Assembly: GCA_034336665.1 (NCBI GenBank)
Contig: CM067590.1
Location: 1,142,483 to 1,206,482, forward strand
Length of the DNA: 64,000 nucleotides
Origin: Luscinia megarhynchos
Lineage: Eukaryota > Chordata > Aves > Passeriformes > Turdidae
Direction: 5' to 3'
Positions 29,339 through 40,009 of the stretch are shown one piece after another; within the stretch, counting starts at the first letter, position 1; each line of letters opens with the position of its first letter. The notes under the pieces are model-generated. The model was not told the origin of the DNA. It saw only the letters and a program-made list of their open reading frames with translations, and did no database searches. Both the position numbers and the translations under genes were made by a program.

Positions 29339-32300
29339 ATGAGCGCCGGCACTCGGCGGCAGCACCTGCAGCATGGGGGACACGGGGGACAGGAGTGGGG
29401 ACAGGAGAGGGACAGGAGCGGGGACACGAGCAGGGATAGGATTGGGGACAGGACTGGGGACAGGAGAGGGGACAGGAGCGGGGACAGGACTGGGGACAGG
29501 AGTGGGGACAGAAGCGGGGACAGGACTGGGGACACGAGAGGGGACACGAGCAGGGATAGGATTGGGGACAGGAGCAGAGACAGGAGCGGGGACACGGGCA
29601 GGGATAGGATTGGGGACACGAGAGAGGACACGAGCAGGGACAGGAGAGGGGACACGGGGACACGAACAGGGGACACGAACAAGGACACAAGACGGGACAC
29701 AGCTCCCGCTGCCCGGCGCCCACCCGGAGCCTCCTTCACCATCGAGTCGCTGCTGTCGGGGCGCGGGGACGGGCGCGGGGCCGCCCCCGGCCCGCAGCCC
29801 CCCGGCCGCAGCCCCCCGGCCGCCCCCCGCGCCCCGCCGGACACCGGCGACAAACCCGCCCAGTCCTACATCGCCCTCATCTCCACCGCCATCCTCTCCT
29901 CCCCCGAGAAGAAGCTGCTGCTCTCCGACATCTACCAGTGGATCATGGACAACTACCCCTACTTCAAGAACAAGGTGAGCGAGCGTTGTGGGGATTTCTT
30001 GGGGATTTCCGAAGCTCGGGGCTGCCGTGGCGTGGGGAGCTCGCTGAGCCGATCCCCGGGAGCCATCGGGCGCTGTGCTCACCTCGCTGCTGCCGGGCTC
30101 GGGCTCTCCGGGCTCGTTCCGGACCTGCTGGGTTGGCTGATCCCGATCCATCGGGAAAACGCCCGTGGAGCCGCGGCGGGAGCGGGGTGGGATTGGTGGG
30201 GCCGGGGAGCTCGGGCGGAGTGACCCCCGTGGGCCTGAGTGACCCCTCTGGACATGAGTGACCCCCGTGGGCCTGAGTGATCCCTCCAGGCCTGAGTGAC
30301 CCCTCTGGACATGAATGACCCCTGTGGGGCTGAGTGACCCCTCTGGGCCTGAGTGACCCCCGTGTGCTGAGTGACCCCTGTGTGCTGAGTGACCCCCGTG
30401 GGGCTGAGTGACCCCTGTGGGCCTGTCTGGGCTTGGATGACCCTTCTGGGCCCCACTGACCTCTCTCAGGGACTGGCCGAGCCCTCAGGGCCTTGGCTCA
30501 CCTTTCTGGGCCTGACTGACCCCTGTGGGCCTGAGTGACCCCTCCAGACCTGAGTGACCCCCGTGGGCCTGAGTGACCCCTCTGGGCCTGAGTGACCCCC
30601 GTGTGCTGAGTGACCCCTCTGGGCCTGAGTGACCCCCTCTGGGCCTGAGTGACCCCTGTGTGCTGAGTGACCCCCGTGGGGCTGAGTGACCCCTGTGTGC
30701 CTGTCTGGGCTTGGATGACCCTTCTGGGCCCAACTGACCTCTCTCAGGGACTGGCTGAGCCCTCAGGGCCTTGGCTCACCCTTCTGGGCCTGACTGACCC
30801 CTGTGGGCCTGAGTGACCCCTCCAGACCTGAGTGACCCCTCCAGACCTGAGTGACCTTGTGGGCTGAATGACCCCCGTGGGCCTGAGTGACCATTGTGGG
30901 CTGAGTGACCCCTCTGGGCCCAACTGACCCCCTCAGGGCTTTGACTGACCCCTCAGGGCCTGAATGCCCCCTCAGGGCCTGGCTGGACCCCCCAGGGTCT
31001 TGGCTGACCCCCTCTGGACCCGACTGACCACCTCAGGGCCTGGCTGCCCCCTCAGGGCTTTGACTGCCCCCTCAGGGCCTGAGTGCCCCTCAGGGCCTGA
31101 CTGCCCCTCAGGGCCTGGTTGACCCCCTCAGGGCTTTGACTGACCCCTCTGGGCCTGGCTGCCCCCTCAGGGCTTTGACTGCCCCCTCAGGGCCTGAGTG
31201 CCCTCAGGGCCTGGTTGACCCCTCAGGGCCTGACCGCCCCCTCTGGACCCGACTGACCCCCTCAGGGCCTGACTGCCCCCTCAGGGCCTGAGTGCCCCCT
31301 CAGGGCTTTGACTGACCCCTCTGGGCCTGAGTGCCCCCTCAGGGCTTTGACTGACCCCCTCTGGACCCGAATGACCCCCTCAGGGCCTGGCTGACCCGCC
31401 TAGGGTCTGAGTGACCCCTCTGGACCCGACTGACCCCCTCAGGGCCTGACTGCCTCCCTCAGGGCCTGGCTGACCCCCCTCAGGGCCTGAGTGCCCCTCA
31501 GGACCTGACTGCCCCCTCAGGTCCTGACCGCCCCCCTCAGGGCCTGGCTGACCCCCTCTGGGCCTGACTGCCTCCTCAGGGCCTGGCTGACCCCCCTCAG
31601 GGCCTGACTGCCCCTCAGGGCCTGACTGCCCCCTCAGGTCCTGACCGCCCCCTCAGGGCCTGGCTGACCCCCTCTGGGCCTGACTGCCTCCTCAGGGCCT
31701 GAGTGCCTCCTCAGGGCTTTGACTGACCCCCTCAGGGCCTGACTGACCCCCTCAGGGTTTCAATGACCCCTCTGGGCCTGACTGACCCCCTCAGGGCTTT
31801 CACTGCCCCCTCAGGGCCTGACTGCCTCCTCAGGGCCTGAGTGCCCCCTGTGGGCCTGACCGCCCCCTCTGGGCCTGGCTGACCCCCTCTGGGCCTGACT
31901 GCCCCCTCAGGGCTTTGACTGACCCCTGTGGGCCTGAGTGCCCCCTGTGGGCCTGACCGCCCCCTCAGGGCCTGACTGCCTCCTCAGGACCTGACTGCCC
32001 CCCTCAGGGCTTTGACTGACCCCTGTGGGCCTGACTGTCCCCCTCAGGGCCTGAGTGCCCCCCCAGGTCCTGACCGCCCCCTCTGGGGCCTGGCTGACCC
32101 CCTCTGGGCCTGACTGCCCCCTCAGGGCTTTGACTGCCCCCTCAGGGCCTGACTGCCCCCTCAGGGCTTTGACTGACCCCTGTGGGCCTGAGTGCCCCCT
32201 CAGGGCCTGACCTCCCCCTCTGCACACAGGAGAAGAGCTGGCGCAACAGCGTGCGCCACAACCTGTCCCTCAACGAGTGCTTCGTCAAGGCCGGCCGCAG

Positions 32301-33408
32301 TGACAACGGCAAAGGCCATTTCTGGGCCATCCACCCCGCCAACATGGAGGACTTCGCCAAGGGCGACTACCACCGGCGGCGAGCGCGGCGCCGCGTCCGC
32401 AGGTCAGGGCTGGGGGGTCTGTGTCACCAAGGGGGGTTTGGGTCACCAAGGAGGGGTTTGTGTCACCAAGAAGGGGTTTGGGTCACCAAGGAGGGGTTTG
32501 TGTCACCCATAAGGGGTTTGTGTCACCAATAAGGGGTTTGGGTCACCCATAAGGGGTTTGGGTCACCAAGGAAAGGTTTGTGTCCCCATGGAGGGGTTTG
32601 GGTCACCAAGGAGGGGTTTGGGTCACCAAGAAGTGTTCTGTGCCCCCAAGGAGGGGTTTGTGTCATCCATAAGGGGTTTGTGTCACCAATATGGGGTTGG
32701 TGTCCCCAAGCAGGGGTTTGTGTCCCCAGGGAAGGGTTTGTGTCCCCAAGGAGGGGTTTCTGTCCCCAGGCAGGGTTCTGTGTCCCCAGGGAAGGATTTG
32801 TGTCCCCAGTAAGGGGTTTGTGCTCCCAAGCAGGGGTTTCTGTCCCCAGGGAAGGCTTTCTGTCCCCCAAGCAGGGCTCTGTGTCCCCAGGGAAGGGTTT
32901 GTGCCCCCAAGCAGGGCTCTGTGTCCCCAAGCAGGGCTCTGTGCCCCCATAAGGGCTCTGTGTCCCCAGGGAAGGGTTTGTGTCCCCAAGCAGGGCTCTG
33001 TGTCCCCAAGCAGGGCTCTGTGCCCCCATAAGGGCTCTGTGTCCCCAGGGAAGGGTTTGTGTCCCCAAGCAGGGCTCTGTGTCCCCAAGCAGGGCTCTGT
33101 GTCCCCAGGGAAGGGTTTGTGTCCCCAGGGAAGGGTTTGTGTCCCCAAGCAGGGCTCTGTGTCCCCAAGCAGGGCTCTGTGCCCCGCCTGACCCCGGCTC
33201 TGTTTCCCCTCGCAGGGTGAACGTCGGCTTCCTGCCCCCGTACGCGCTGTACGGGCTGGGCTGCTGCTGCCCCTGCTGCCCCCCGCGCCCCCCCGCGCCC
33301 CCCCTGGCCCTGCCCGCCGTCCCCCCGTGTCCCCCCCGCTGGGGCTGGGGGCGGCTCCCGCTGCCCCGGGGCTCTGTGCCCGCCCTGCCCCGGGGGCCCT
33401 TCCTGTGA
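29339..33408 (+). CDS. FOXQ2: Forkhead transcription factor, FOXQ2-like
   Basis: Three exons: 29339-29974, 32230-32402 and 33216-33408 (TGA 33406-33408), GT-AG introns, phases 0 and 2, about 333 aa. The forkhead DNA-binding domain starts [17 protein letters not shown], continues [14 protein letters not shown] at the exon 1 end, then [32 protein letters not shown] and the basic [10 protein letters not shown]. The helix-3 core [10 protein letters not shown] is intact. The AIHPAN-(x)EDF-(x)[12 protein letters not shown] wing distinguishes FOXQ2 from FOXQ1, FOXL or FOXF. An eh1-like FTIESLL lies N-terminal to the forkhead, as is typical of FOXQ2 Groucho-binding repressors. The C-terminus is short, Cys/Pro-rich and ends LPRGPFL. 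In zebrafish FOXQ2 specifies blue cones and activates sws2 opsin; mammals lack the gene. The start at 29339 (GCCATGAG) is uncertain, because residues of about 13-120 are encoded by a minisatellite and no later ATG precedes the forkhead. Confidence 0.8.
29375..29702 (+). repeat. 12-nt minisatellite inside FOXQ2 exon 1
   Basis: About 27 copies of ggggacaggagc-type units, in frame 0 with the forkhead. They would encode [14 protein letters not shown] repeats with no stop. Confidence 0.95.
30222..32222 (+). repeat. 2-kb minisatellite filling FOXQ2 intron 1
   Basis: About 100 diverged copies of a 20-21 nt unit, cctgagtgacccctctgggc or ctgactgccccctcagggc. The left part (to about 30,900) uses the tgagtgaccc form and the right part the ctcagggcctgactgccccc form. 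Confidence 0.97.
32405..33190 (+). repeat. 20-nt minisatellite filling FOXQ2 intron 2
   Basis: About 39 copies of 20-nt units. They change from ggtcaccaaggaggggtttg at the left to gtgtccccaagcagggctct at the right. Confidence 0.97.
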
Positions 33409-33469
33409 CACCCCGGGACCCTGGGGACAGCTCTGGATGTGTCACCTGCTCAGGGGTCCCCCCTGTGTC

Positions 33470-33995
33470 CGCTGGCACCAGTGTCCTCATTCTTGGGGTC
33501 TCCATGTCCCATTTGTGTCCCTCATCCTGTACTCTCATTCTTGAGGTCTCCACGTCTCCATCCTGTGTCTCCTGGCATCAGTTTCCTCATTCTTGGGGTC
33601 CCCCCCATCCAGTTTCCTCATTTTTGGGGTCTCCATGTCCCATCCAGTGTCCCCTGGTAGCAGTGTCCTCATTTTTGGGGTCTCCATGTCCCCATCCCAT
33701 GTCCCCATCTCCCCATCCTGTGTCCCCTGGTACCAGTGTCCTCATTTTTGGGGTCTCCATGTCCCCATCCCATGTCCCCTGGCACCAGTGTCCTCATTTT
33801 TGGGGTCTCCATGTCCCCATCCTGTGTCCCCTGGTACCAGTGTCCTCATTTTTGGGGTCTCCATGTCCCCATCCTGTGTCCCCTGGCACCAGTGTCCTCA
33901 TTTTTGGGGTCTCCATGTCCCCATCCCATGTCCCCTGGCACCAGTGTCCTCATTTTTGGGGTCTCCATGTCCCCATCCTGTGTCCCCCATCCTGC
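33470..33995 (+). repeat. 52-nt tandem repeat downstream of FOXQ2
   Basis: About eight units combine gtcccctggcaccagtgtcc, tcatttttggggtctccatg and tccccatcctgt. Confidence 0.95.
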
Positions 33996-34087
33996 CCCGT
34001 GCTGTCACCCCCCCTCCCAGTGTCCCCCCACAAGCAGCACTGGCCATACTGGGAGGGGACACTGGTGACCCCCCACCCTTCACCTTC

Positions 34088-34112
34088 ACTGGGGGAAACT
34101 GAGGCACAGCCC
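34088..34112 (-). repeat. MIR (CORE-SINE)-like fragment
   Basis: gggaaactgaggcacag matches the conserved MIR core read in reverse orientation. Only a short stretch is recognisable. Confidence 0.4.
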
Positions 34113-34176
34113 CAATTATCACCGACCCCCCTGGACACCCCCAGCCCCTCCCTCCCCCCTTCCCCGCACCCTCAGG

Positions 34177-34385
34177 CACATATGGGGCTTAAACCCAGCA
34201 GCGCTGCCCTAATTATTCCCTTACTAATTGTCCCTGACGCCCCTAATGAAAATCGCGGCTCCAGGTGTTAAGTGGCATTAGGGCGTCTCGCTAAGAAAGA
34301 CGAGCCGGCCCTAAATCCCGGCCTAAACCCGCCAAGCCCCGCGCGCGGCCCGCACAAGGCAGATTATGACACTAATTAATCCCCG
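34177..34385. other. Candidate conserved noncoding element downstream of FOXQ2
   Basis: Unique, non-repetitive sequence dense in homeodomain cores (CTAATTATT, ACTAATTG, CCTAATGAAAATC, ACTAATTAATCC) stands out between minisatellites. Possible FOXQ2 or ZBTB7A enhancer; function is inferred. Confidence 0.35.
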
Positions 34386-34729
34386 GCCACGGCCGTGCCC
34401 TTTGGGGGGGCCGGGCTGCCCCCCCCCGCCCGCTTCTCGGGTATTTTTGGGGGATTTTTAGGGATTTTTTGGGATTTTTTGGGGTTTGGGGTTAGCCGTG
34501 CATTGCTCTGTTTGTGGTGGTCACTTTGGGTTTGGGGGGGTTTGGGGAGGGGGGACACCCCAAATCTGTGCCTGGAGGATTTTTAAACCGAGACCATCTG
34601 TCCCCAAACGCGATTAGGGGACACCCCCTAATCCACCCCCCCGGGCGGCTTAATGGGGCCGGGGGCACTGGGGGCACTGGGGGGGCACTGGGGGGGCTGG
34701 GACCCCCCTTTGCTCTTATTCTGTAACGG

Positions 34730-34766
34730 GGGAGGGGCTTTGTTCCATTTGGGGAAACTGAGGCAC
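34730..34766 (-). repeat. MIR (CORE-SINE)-like fragment
   Basis: ccatttggggaaactgaggc matches the MIR core (ggaaactgaggcac), reverse orientation. Confidence 0.4.
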
Positions 34767-34784
34767 GGCCACAGAGCCCTGGGC

Positions 34785-35370
34785 ACCCCAAAATGGGGAG
34801 AACCCCCCCAAAAATCCTTTTGAGGCATTTTGGAGAACCCTAAAATAGAGGGAACCCCAAAAAAATCCCTTTGAGCCGTTCTGGAGAACCCTAAAATGGA
34901 GAGAACATCCCCAAAAATCCCTTTGAGCTGTTCTGGAGAACCCTAAAATAGAGGGAACATCCCCAAAAATCCCTTTGAGCCGTTTTGGAGAACCCTAAAA
35001 TGGAGAGAACATCCCCAAAAATCCCTTTGTTCAGTCCTGGAGAATCCTAAAATAGAGGGAACATCCCCAAAAATCCCTTCGTGCAGTTCTGGGCACCCCA
35101 AAATGGGAGGAACATCCCCAAAAATCCCTTTGAGCAGTTCTGGAGAACCCTAAAATAGAAGGACCCCCCCAAAAAATCCCTTTGAGCCGTTCTGGAGAAC
35201 CCTAAAATAGAAGGACCCCCCCAAAAAATCCCCTTTGCAGTTCTGGACCCCCAAAGTAGAGGGAAGCCCCCCCTAAAATTCCCTTTGAGCCGTCCTAGAG
35301 AATCCTAAAATAGAAGAAATCTCCCCCAAAAATCCCTTTGAGCAGTCCTGGATCCCCCAAAATAGAAGCC
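34785..35370 (+). repeat. About 57-nt tandem repeat
   Basis: About ten units combine ccccaaaaatccctttgagc, gttctggagaaccctaaaat and agagggaacat. Confidence 0.95.
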
Positions 35371-35719
35371 CCCACAAAAAAACCCAACCCTACAGTCCTG
35401 AACACCCCAAAACAGGAGAAATCCCCCCAAAATTTTCCCCCAACCTTGGAAACCCCCTGAAAATCCCCTCTGCAGCCCCTGGACACCCCCAAAAAATGAG
35501 GAAATTTCCCAAAACCCCAGAGAACCTGCCCTGCTCCTTCTGCCTGGGGCTTCCCAACCCCAAAACCATAAAAACCAAAAATAAAAACAAAAACATAAAA
35601 AAAAACCCCCACCAAAATCATTAAAACCCCACAATTCCCCCCCAAAAAATTCGGGGGACACCCCCAAAACGAGCCCGTGCCCTCCATCCTCTCCTCCCCC
35701 AAGAAATCCAATGGGCTCC

Positions 35720-36560
35720 GGGTGTATTTTTAATATATAGTTTATTTCTCTCTTTTTTTTTTTTTTTTTTTTTTTGTTTTTTATTTTAAAGCCCCCCCCC
35801 AAAGTGCAATTTTTATTATTTTAATTTTTTTTGTCTTTTTTTTTCTCATCGTTTTTATTTATTTTTTTTTCCTCATCTCCCCCCACTTTATAAAGAACTA
35901 TCAAAGTTACAATCTATGGAATGTCTTTTCTGTGCTTTATTTATTTTTTAATATATTTCTTTATAGTCATTTTTTTTTTCTCTTTCTCTCTCCCTCTCTC
36001 TTCTTTACCTCTCTCCTTTTCCTCCCCCTCCCACCCCTGCCAAAATCCTCACCAAAAAAACCAAAAAAAAAATCGGAAAAAACACATAAAAACCGCTGCA
36101 ACCTTTGCGAGTGCTTGAAGATAAAGAATCTCTTTAATAGATTATATAGAAAGACGCAGGAAAAAAACCAAAAAAAAGGGAAAAAAATGAAAATAAAATT
36201 AATATTTATAATAAAGTGGCCCCACCTCGAGCATCCTTTGGGGTCCCCGGGCCGAGCTCGGTGTCCCCCCCGTCCCTGGGGACATTTCAGCTCTTGCTGT
36301 GTATATATATATATATATATATAGAGATATAATCATTTTATTATATAAAACACAATTTAATGCAGCATTTTGCCCCCTCCCCACCCCAAAATTTCCATCC
36401 CGTTTTGCTCTTTTTTTTTTGTTGTTTCTCTTGATTGAAATGAATTTTTTTTTCTTATTGTCGTGAATTAAAAAATTAGAAAATTTAGAGAGAGAAATTC
36501 CCAAGAGGGTTTTTGTCTTGGTTTAGTATTAATTATTAAATTGTTAATTTAAGGGGGGGG
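35720..36560. other. AT-rich homopolymer and (TA)n block
   Basis: Long poly-T tracts (35753-35776 and others), a (TA)11 microsatellite at about 36302-36322, and A/T runs occur on both strands. AATAAA-like signals occur on the minus strand (near 35739). It may be a distal ZBTB7A 3'UTR isoform or intergenic sequence; no coding sequence is present. Confidence 0.5.
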
Positions 36561-36779
36561 TTGGGGGACCTAAAGGGGGGAGGGGGAGGAGAATTTTGGG
36601 GTGGGGAGGGGGAATCAGCCCTTTCCTGTGGGAAAATGAGAAATGAAAGCCCCCCAGCTCATTTTGGGGGGACAGGACCCCCCTCAGAGCCGATTTTGGG
36701 GGGGAAAAAATCCCAAATTTATCCCCAAATTTATCCCCACCCAGCCCAGCAGGGGGTGAAGCCCCCAGACCCCAAAGCC

Positions 36780-37350
36780 AGGATTAATCCCCTTAAACCT
36801 GGCCTGAGCCCCCTAAACCTGAGCTCTGCACCCCAAATTCAGATTAAACCCCCCAAATTCGGATTAAACCCCCCAAATTCAGATTAAACCCCCCAAATTC
36901 AGATTAAAACCCCCCAAATTTGGATTGAACCCCCCCAAATTTGGATTGAACCCCCACAAATTTGGATTAAACCCCCCAAATTTTGATAAACCCCCACAAA
37001 TTTGGATTAAACCCCCCAAATTTTGATAAACCCCCACAAATTTGGATTAAACCCTCCTAAATTTGGATTAAACCCCCCAAATTCAGATTAAACCTCCCCA
37101 AATTCAGATTAAACCCCCCCAAATTTGGATTGAACCCCCCCATTTGGATTAAACCCCCCAAATTCAGATTAAACCCCCCAAATTTGGATTAAACCCCCAC
37201 AAATTTGGATTAACCCTCCCAAATTTGGATTAACCCTCCCCAAATTCAGATTAAACCCCCCTAAATTTTGATAAACCCCCTAAATTTGGATTAAACCTCC
37301 CCAAATTCAGATTAAACCCCCCAAATTCGGATTACCACCCCAAACCCAGG
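36780..37350 (+). repeat. 19/20-nt tandem repeat (ccccccaaatttggattaaa)
   Basis: About 28 copies of a unit alternating aaattcagattaaacc and aaatttggattaaacc with C-run length variation. Confidence 0.95.
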
Positions 37351-37359
37351 CTGAGCCCC

Positions 37360-38490
37360 CTCAGGAGGAGCTGGGATGGGGATAAGGAGGGAGGACACAC
37401 AAATTGTTTTTCCTCTTTTAAATCCAAAAAAAATCAATTTTTTCCTCCCTATTTCCCCTGCTTGGCTTCAATCCAAATGTTATTATTTAATCATTTCTTC
37501 TTCTTCTTAATAATAATCATTTTATTATTATTCCTCTCTCTTCCCACCATAACTCAGCACTTTCTTTGGCAACACTTTCATCCCTACTTGGATTCAGAAA
37601 AGAAAAAAAAAAACAACCCTCAAATTAAATTAAAATTAATCAGAATAAAGTAAAAAAAAATCTCAATGCTGAGCTACAGGGGGGATTTTGGGGTGAGGTT
37701 AAGGCGACGGGACAGGGACAATCCTGGGGGATTTTGGGGAGATTTTGGGGGGAGTTGGAGCTTTTTTTTTTAATTTTTTTGCTTTCTCTTGATTTCTTTT
37801 TAGTGCAAACTTCACCTTGTGCTAAAGTGTTGCCAGTGGGGGGGACACGGGGACATCTCTGGGGGAATCCTGAGTCTGCTCCTCTCTCCTCCTTTGTGCT
37901 CTTTTTCCTTTTTATTTTCCTTTTTTTCCTTCCTTATTTTTCTCCCTTATCCCCCCCAAATTATTCTTTCTTTTCTCATTTCCCCCCCCTTTTTTTTTTT
38001 CCTCCTTTCATTTCTCATTTTTTCCTTCTCCCCCTTTCTTTCCCTTATTTTTCCCCTTTTATTTCTCCCCCCAATTTCCTTTCCCCCTTTTTATTTTTAA
38101 TCAATCCCCCATTTTTCCCTGATTTTTTTTTTCCTTCCCTCACACTTTTTCCCCCCTTTTTTCCCCATTTTCTCCCACCTGCTTCACCCCCTCCCGGTGC
38201 TGCTTCCCCAGATCCCCCAAAAATCCCAAAATCTTTTAGGATTGGGGAGGGGGGAATGGAAAAGCAGCAACGAGGGTGGAAAAATCTCAGGGGAAGGAAA
38301 ATCCAGGACAAGAGGAACCAGCAGAACCTGGAGCTCAACAAAAACCTCCTCAAATCTCCATTTCCAAACCCACAAGGAATTTTCTCTCCATATTCCCAAA
38401 AAATCCCAGTGGGGATCAGCCTGTGGGATTTGCCCAGATCCCAAATTTCCTGCTCAGGGAGGAATTTGGGATCCTGATTTTCCTGCCCCA
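37360..38490. other. Spacer between arrays, pyrimidine-rich
   Basis: AT- and CT-rich sequence with long ctttttcc-type runs (37870-38190). No gene or known repeat family was recognised. Confidence 0.45.
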
Positions 38491-38499
38491 AGGGGGAAC

Positions 38500-39775
38500 A
38501 AGAGGGACACAAATCCCAAATTTCCAGCCCAGATCCCAAATTTGCAGCCCAAATTCCAATTTCCAACCCAAATCCCAATTTCTCTGCCCAGATCACAATT
38601 TCCCAGCTCAGATCCCAATTTTCCTGCCCAGGGCAGAGCTGGAGGGACACAAATCCCAATTTTTCTGCCCAAATCCCAAATTTCCCATCCCAAATCCCAA
38701 ATTTCCCAGCCCAGGGCAGAGCTGGAGGGACACAAATCCCAATTTTTCTGCCCAAATCCCAAATTTCCAGCCCAAATCCCAAATTCCCAGCCCAAATCCC
38801 AATTTCCCAGCCTAAATCTCAATTCCCAGAACCAATCCCAATTTCCCTTGCCCAGGGCAGAGCTGGAGGGACACAAATCCCAAATTTCCAGCCCAAATCC
38901 CAAATTTCTCAGCCCAAATTCCAATTTCCCTGCCCAGGGCAGAGCTGGAGGGACACAAATCCCAAATTTCCAGCCCAAATCCCAAATTTCTCAGCCCAAA
39001 TTCCAATTTCCCTGCCCAGGGCAGAGCTGGAGGGACACAAATCCCAAATTTCCAGCCCAAATCCCAAATTTCCAGCCCAAATCCCAATTTCCCTGCCCAG
39101 GGCAGAGCTGGAGGACACAAATCCCAAATTTCCAGCCCAAATCCCTAAATCTCTCAGCCCAAATTCCCAATTTCCCTTGCCCAGGGCAGAGCTGGAGGGA
39201 CACAAATCCCAAATTTCCAGCCCAAATCCCAAATTTCTCAGCCCAAATTCCAATTTCCCTGCCCAGGGCAGAGCTGGAGGGACACAAATTCCAGTTTTTC
39301 TGCCCAAATCCCAAATCCCCAGCCCAAATCCCAAATTTCCCAGCCCAGGGCAGATCTGGAGGGACACAAATCCCAAATTTCCAGCCCAAATCCCAAATTT
39401 CCCAGCATAAATCTCAATTCCCAGCCCCAATCCAAATTTCCCTGCCCAGGGCAGAGCTGGAGGGACACAAATCCCAAATTTCCAGCTCAAATCCCAAATT
39501 TCCAGCCCAAATCCCAAATTTCCAGCCCCAAATCCCAATTTTTCTGCCCAAATCCCAAATTTCCAGCCCAAATCCCAATTTCCCAGCATAAATCTCAATT
39601 CCCAGCCCTAATCCCAAATTTCCTTGCCCAGGGCAGAGCTGGAGGGACACAAATCCCAATTTTTCTGCCCAAATCCCAAATTTCCCAGCCCCAATCCCAA
39701 TTTCCCTGCCCAGGGCAGAGCTGGAGGGACACAAATCCCAATTTTTCTGCCCAAATCCCAAATCCCCAGCCCAGG
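38500..39775 (+). repeat. 1.3-kb higher-order minisatellite (cccaaatttccagcccaaat)
   Basis: Basic units of about 18-19 nt (cccaaatttccagcccaaat) are interrupted by a longer block, ccctgcccagggcagagctg then gagggacacaaat, which recurs about twelve times. The array is open for 464 codons on the + strand but shows no coding character. Confidence 0.95.
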
Positions 39776-40009
39776 AAAGCTGCAGATCCTTGGGGAACAA
39801 TCCCAATCCCAACCTGGATCCCTCCAGCCCCTTCCTGGGGGGATTCCCTGCCCAGCCCCCAAACCCACAAAGCTCCAAACCCCGACACCTCTGCGCTGGC
39901 ACTGGCTAAAAAACAGCAAAAAAAAAAAATTATTTCTACAAAAAAAACCCCAAAAAACCCCAAACAACCTCAAGGTTGTGGGGAGCCACAACCCCCAGGA
40001 TTCCTGCCT

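Noticed and set aside
34785..35370. Interstitial telomere-like repeat because of aaccctaaaat
   Set aside because: The unit is about 57 nt and does not contain tandem CCCTAA.
38197..39591. 464-codon open frame on the + strand
   Set aside because: It lies within the 18-19 nt minisatellite; translation is a repeat of IPNFQPKSQ-like phrases and the opposite strand is equally open.
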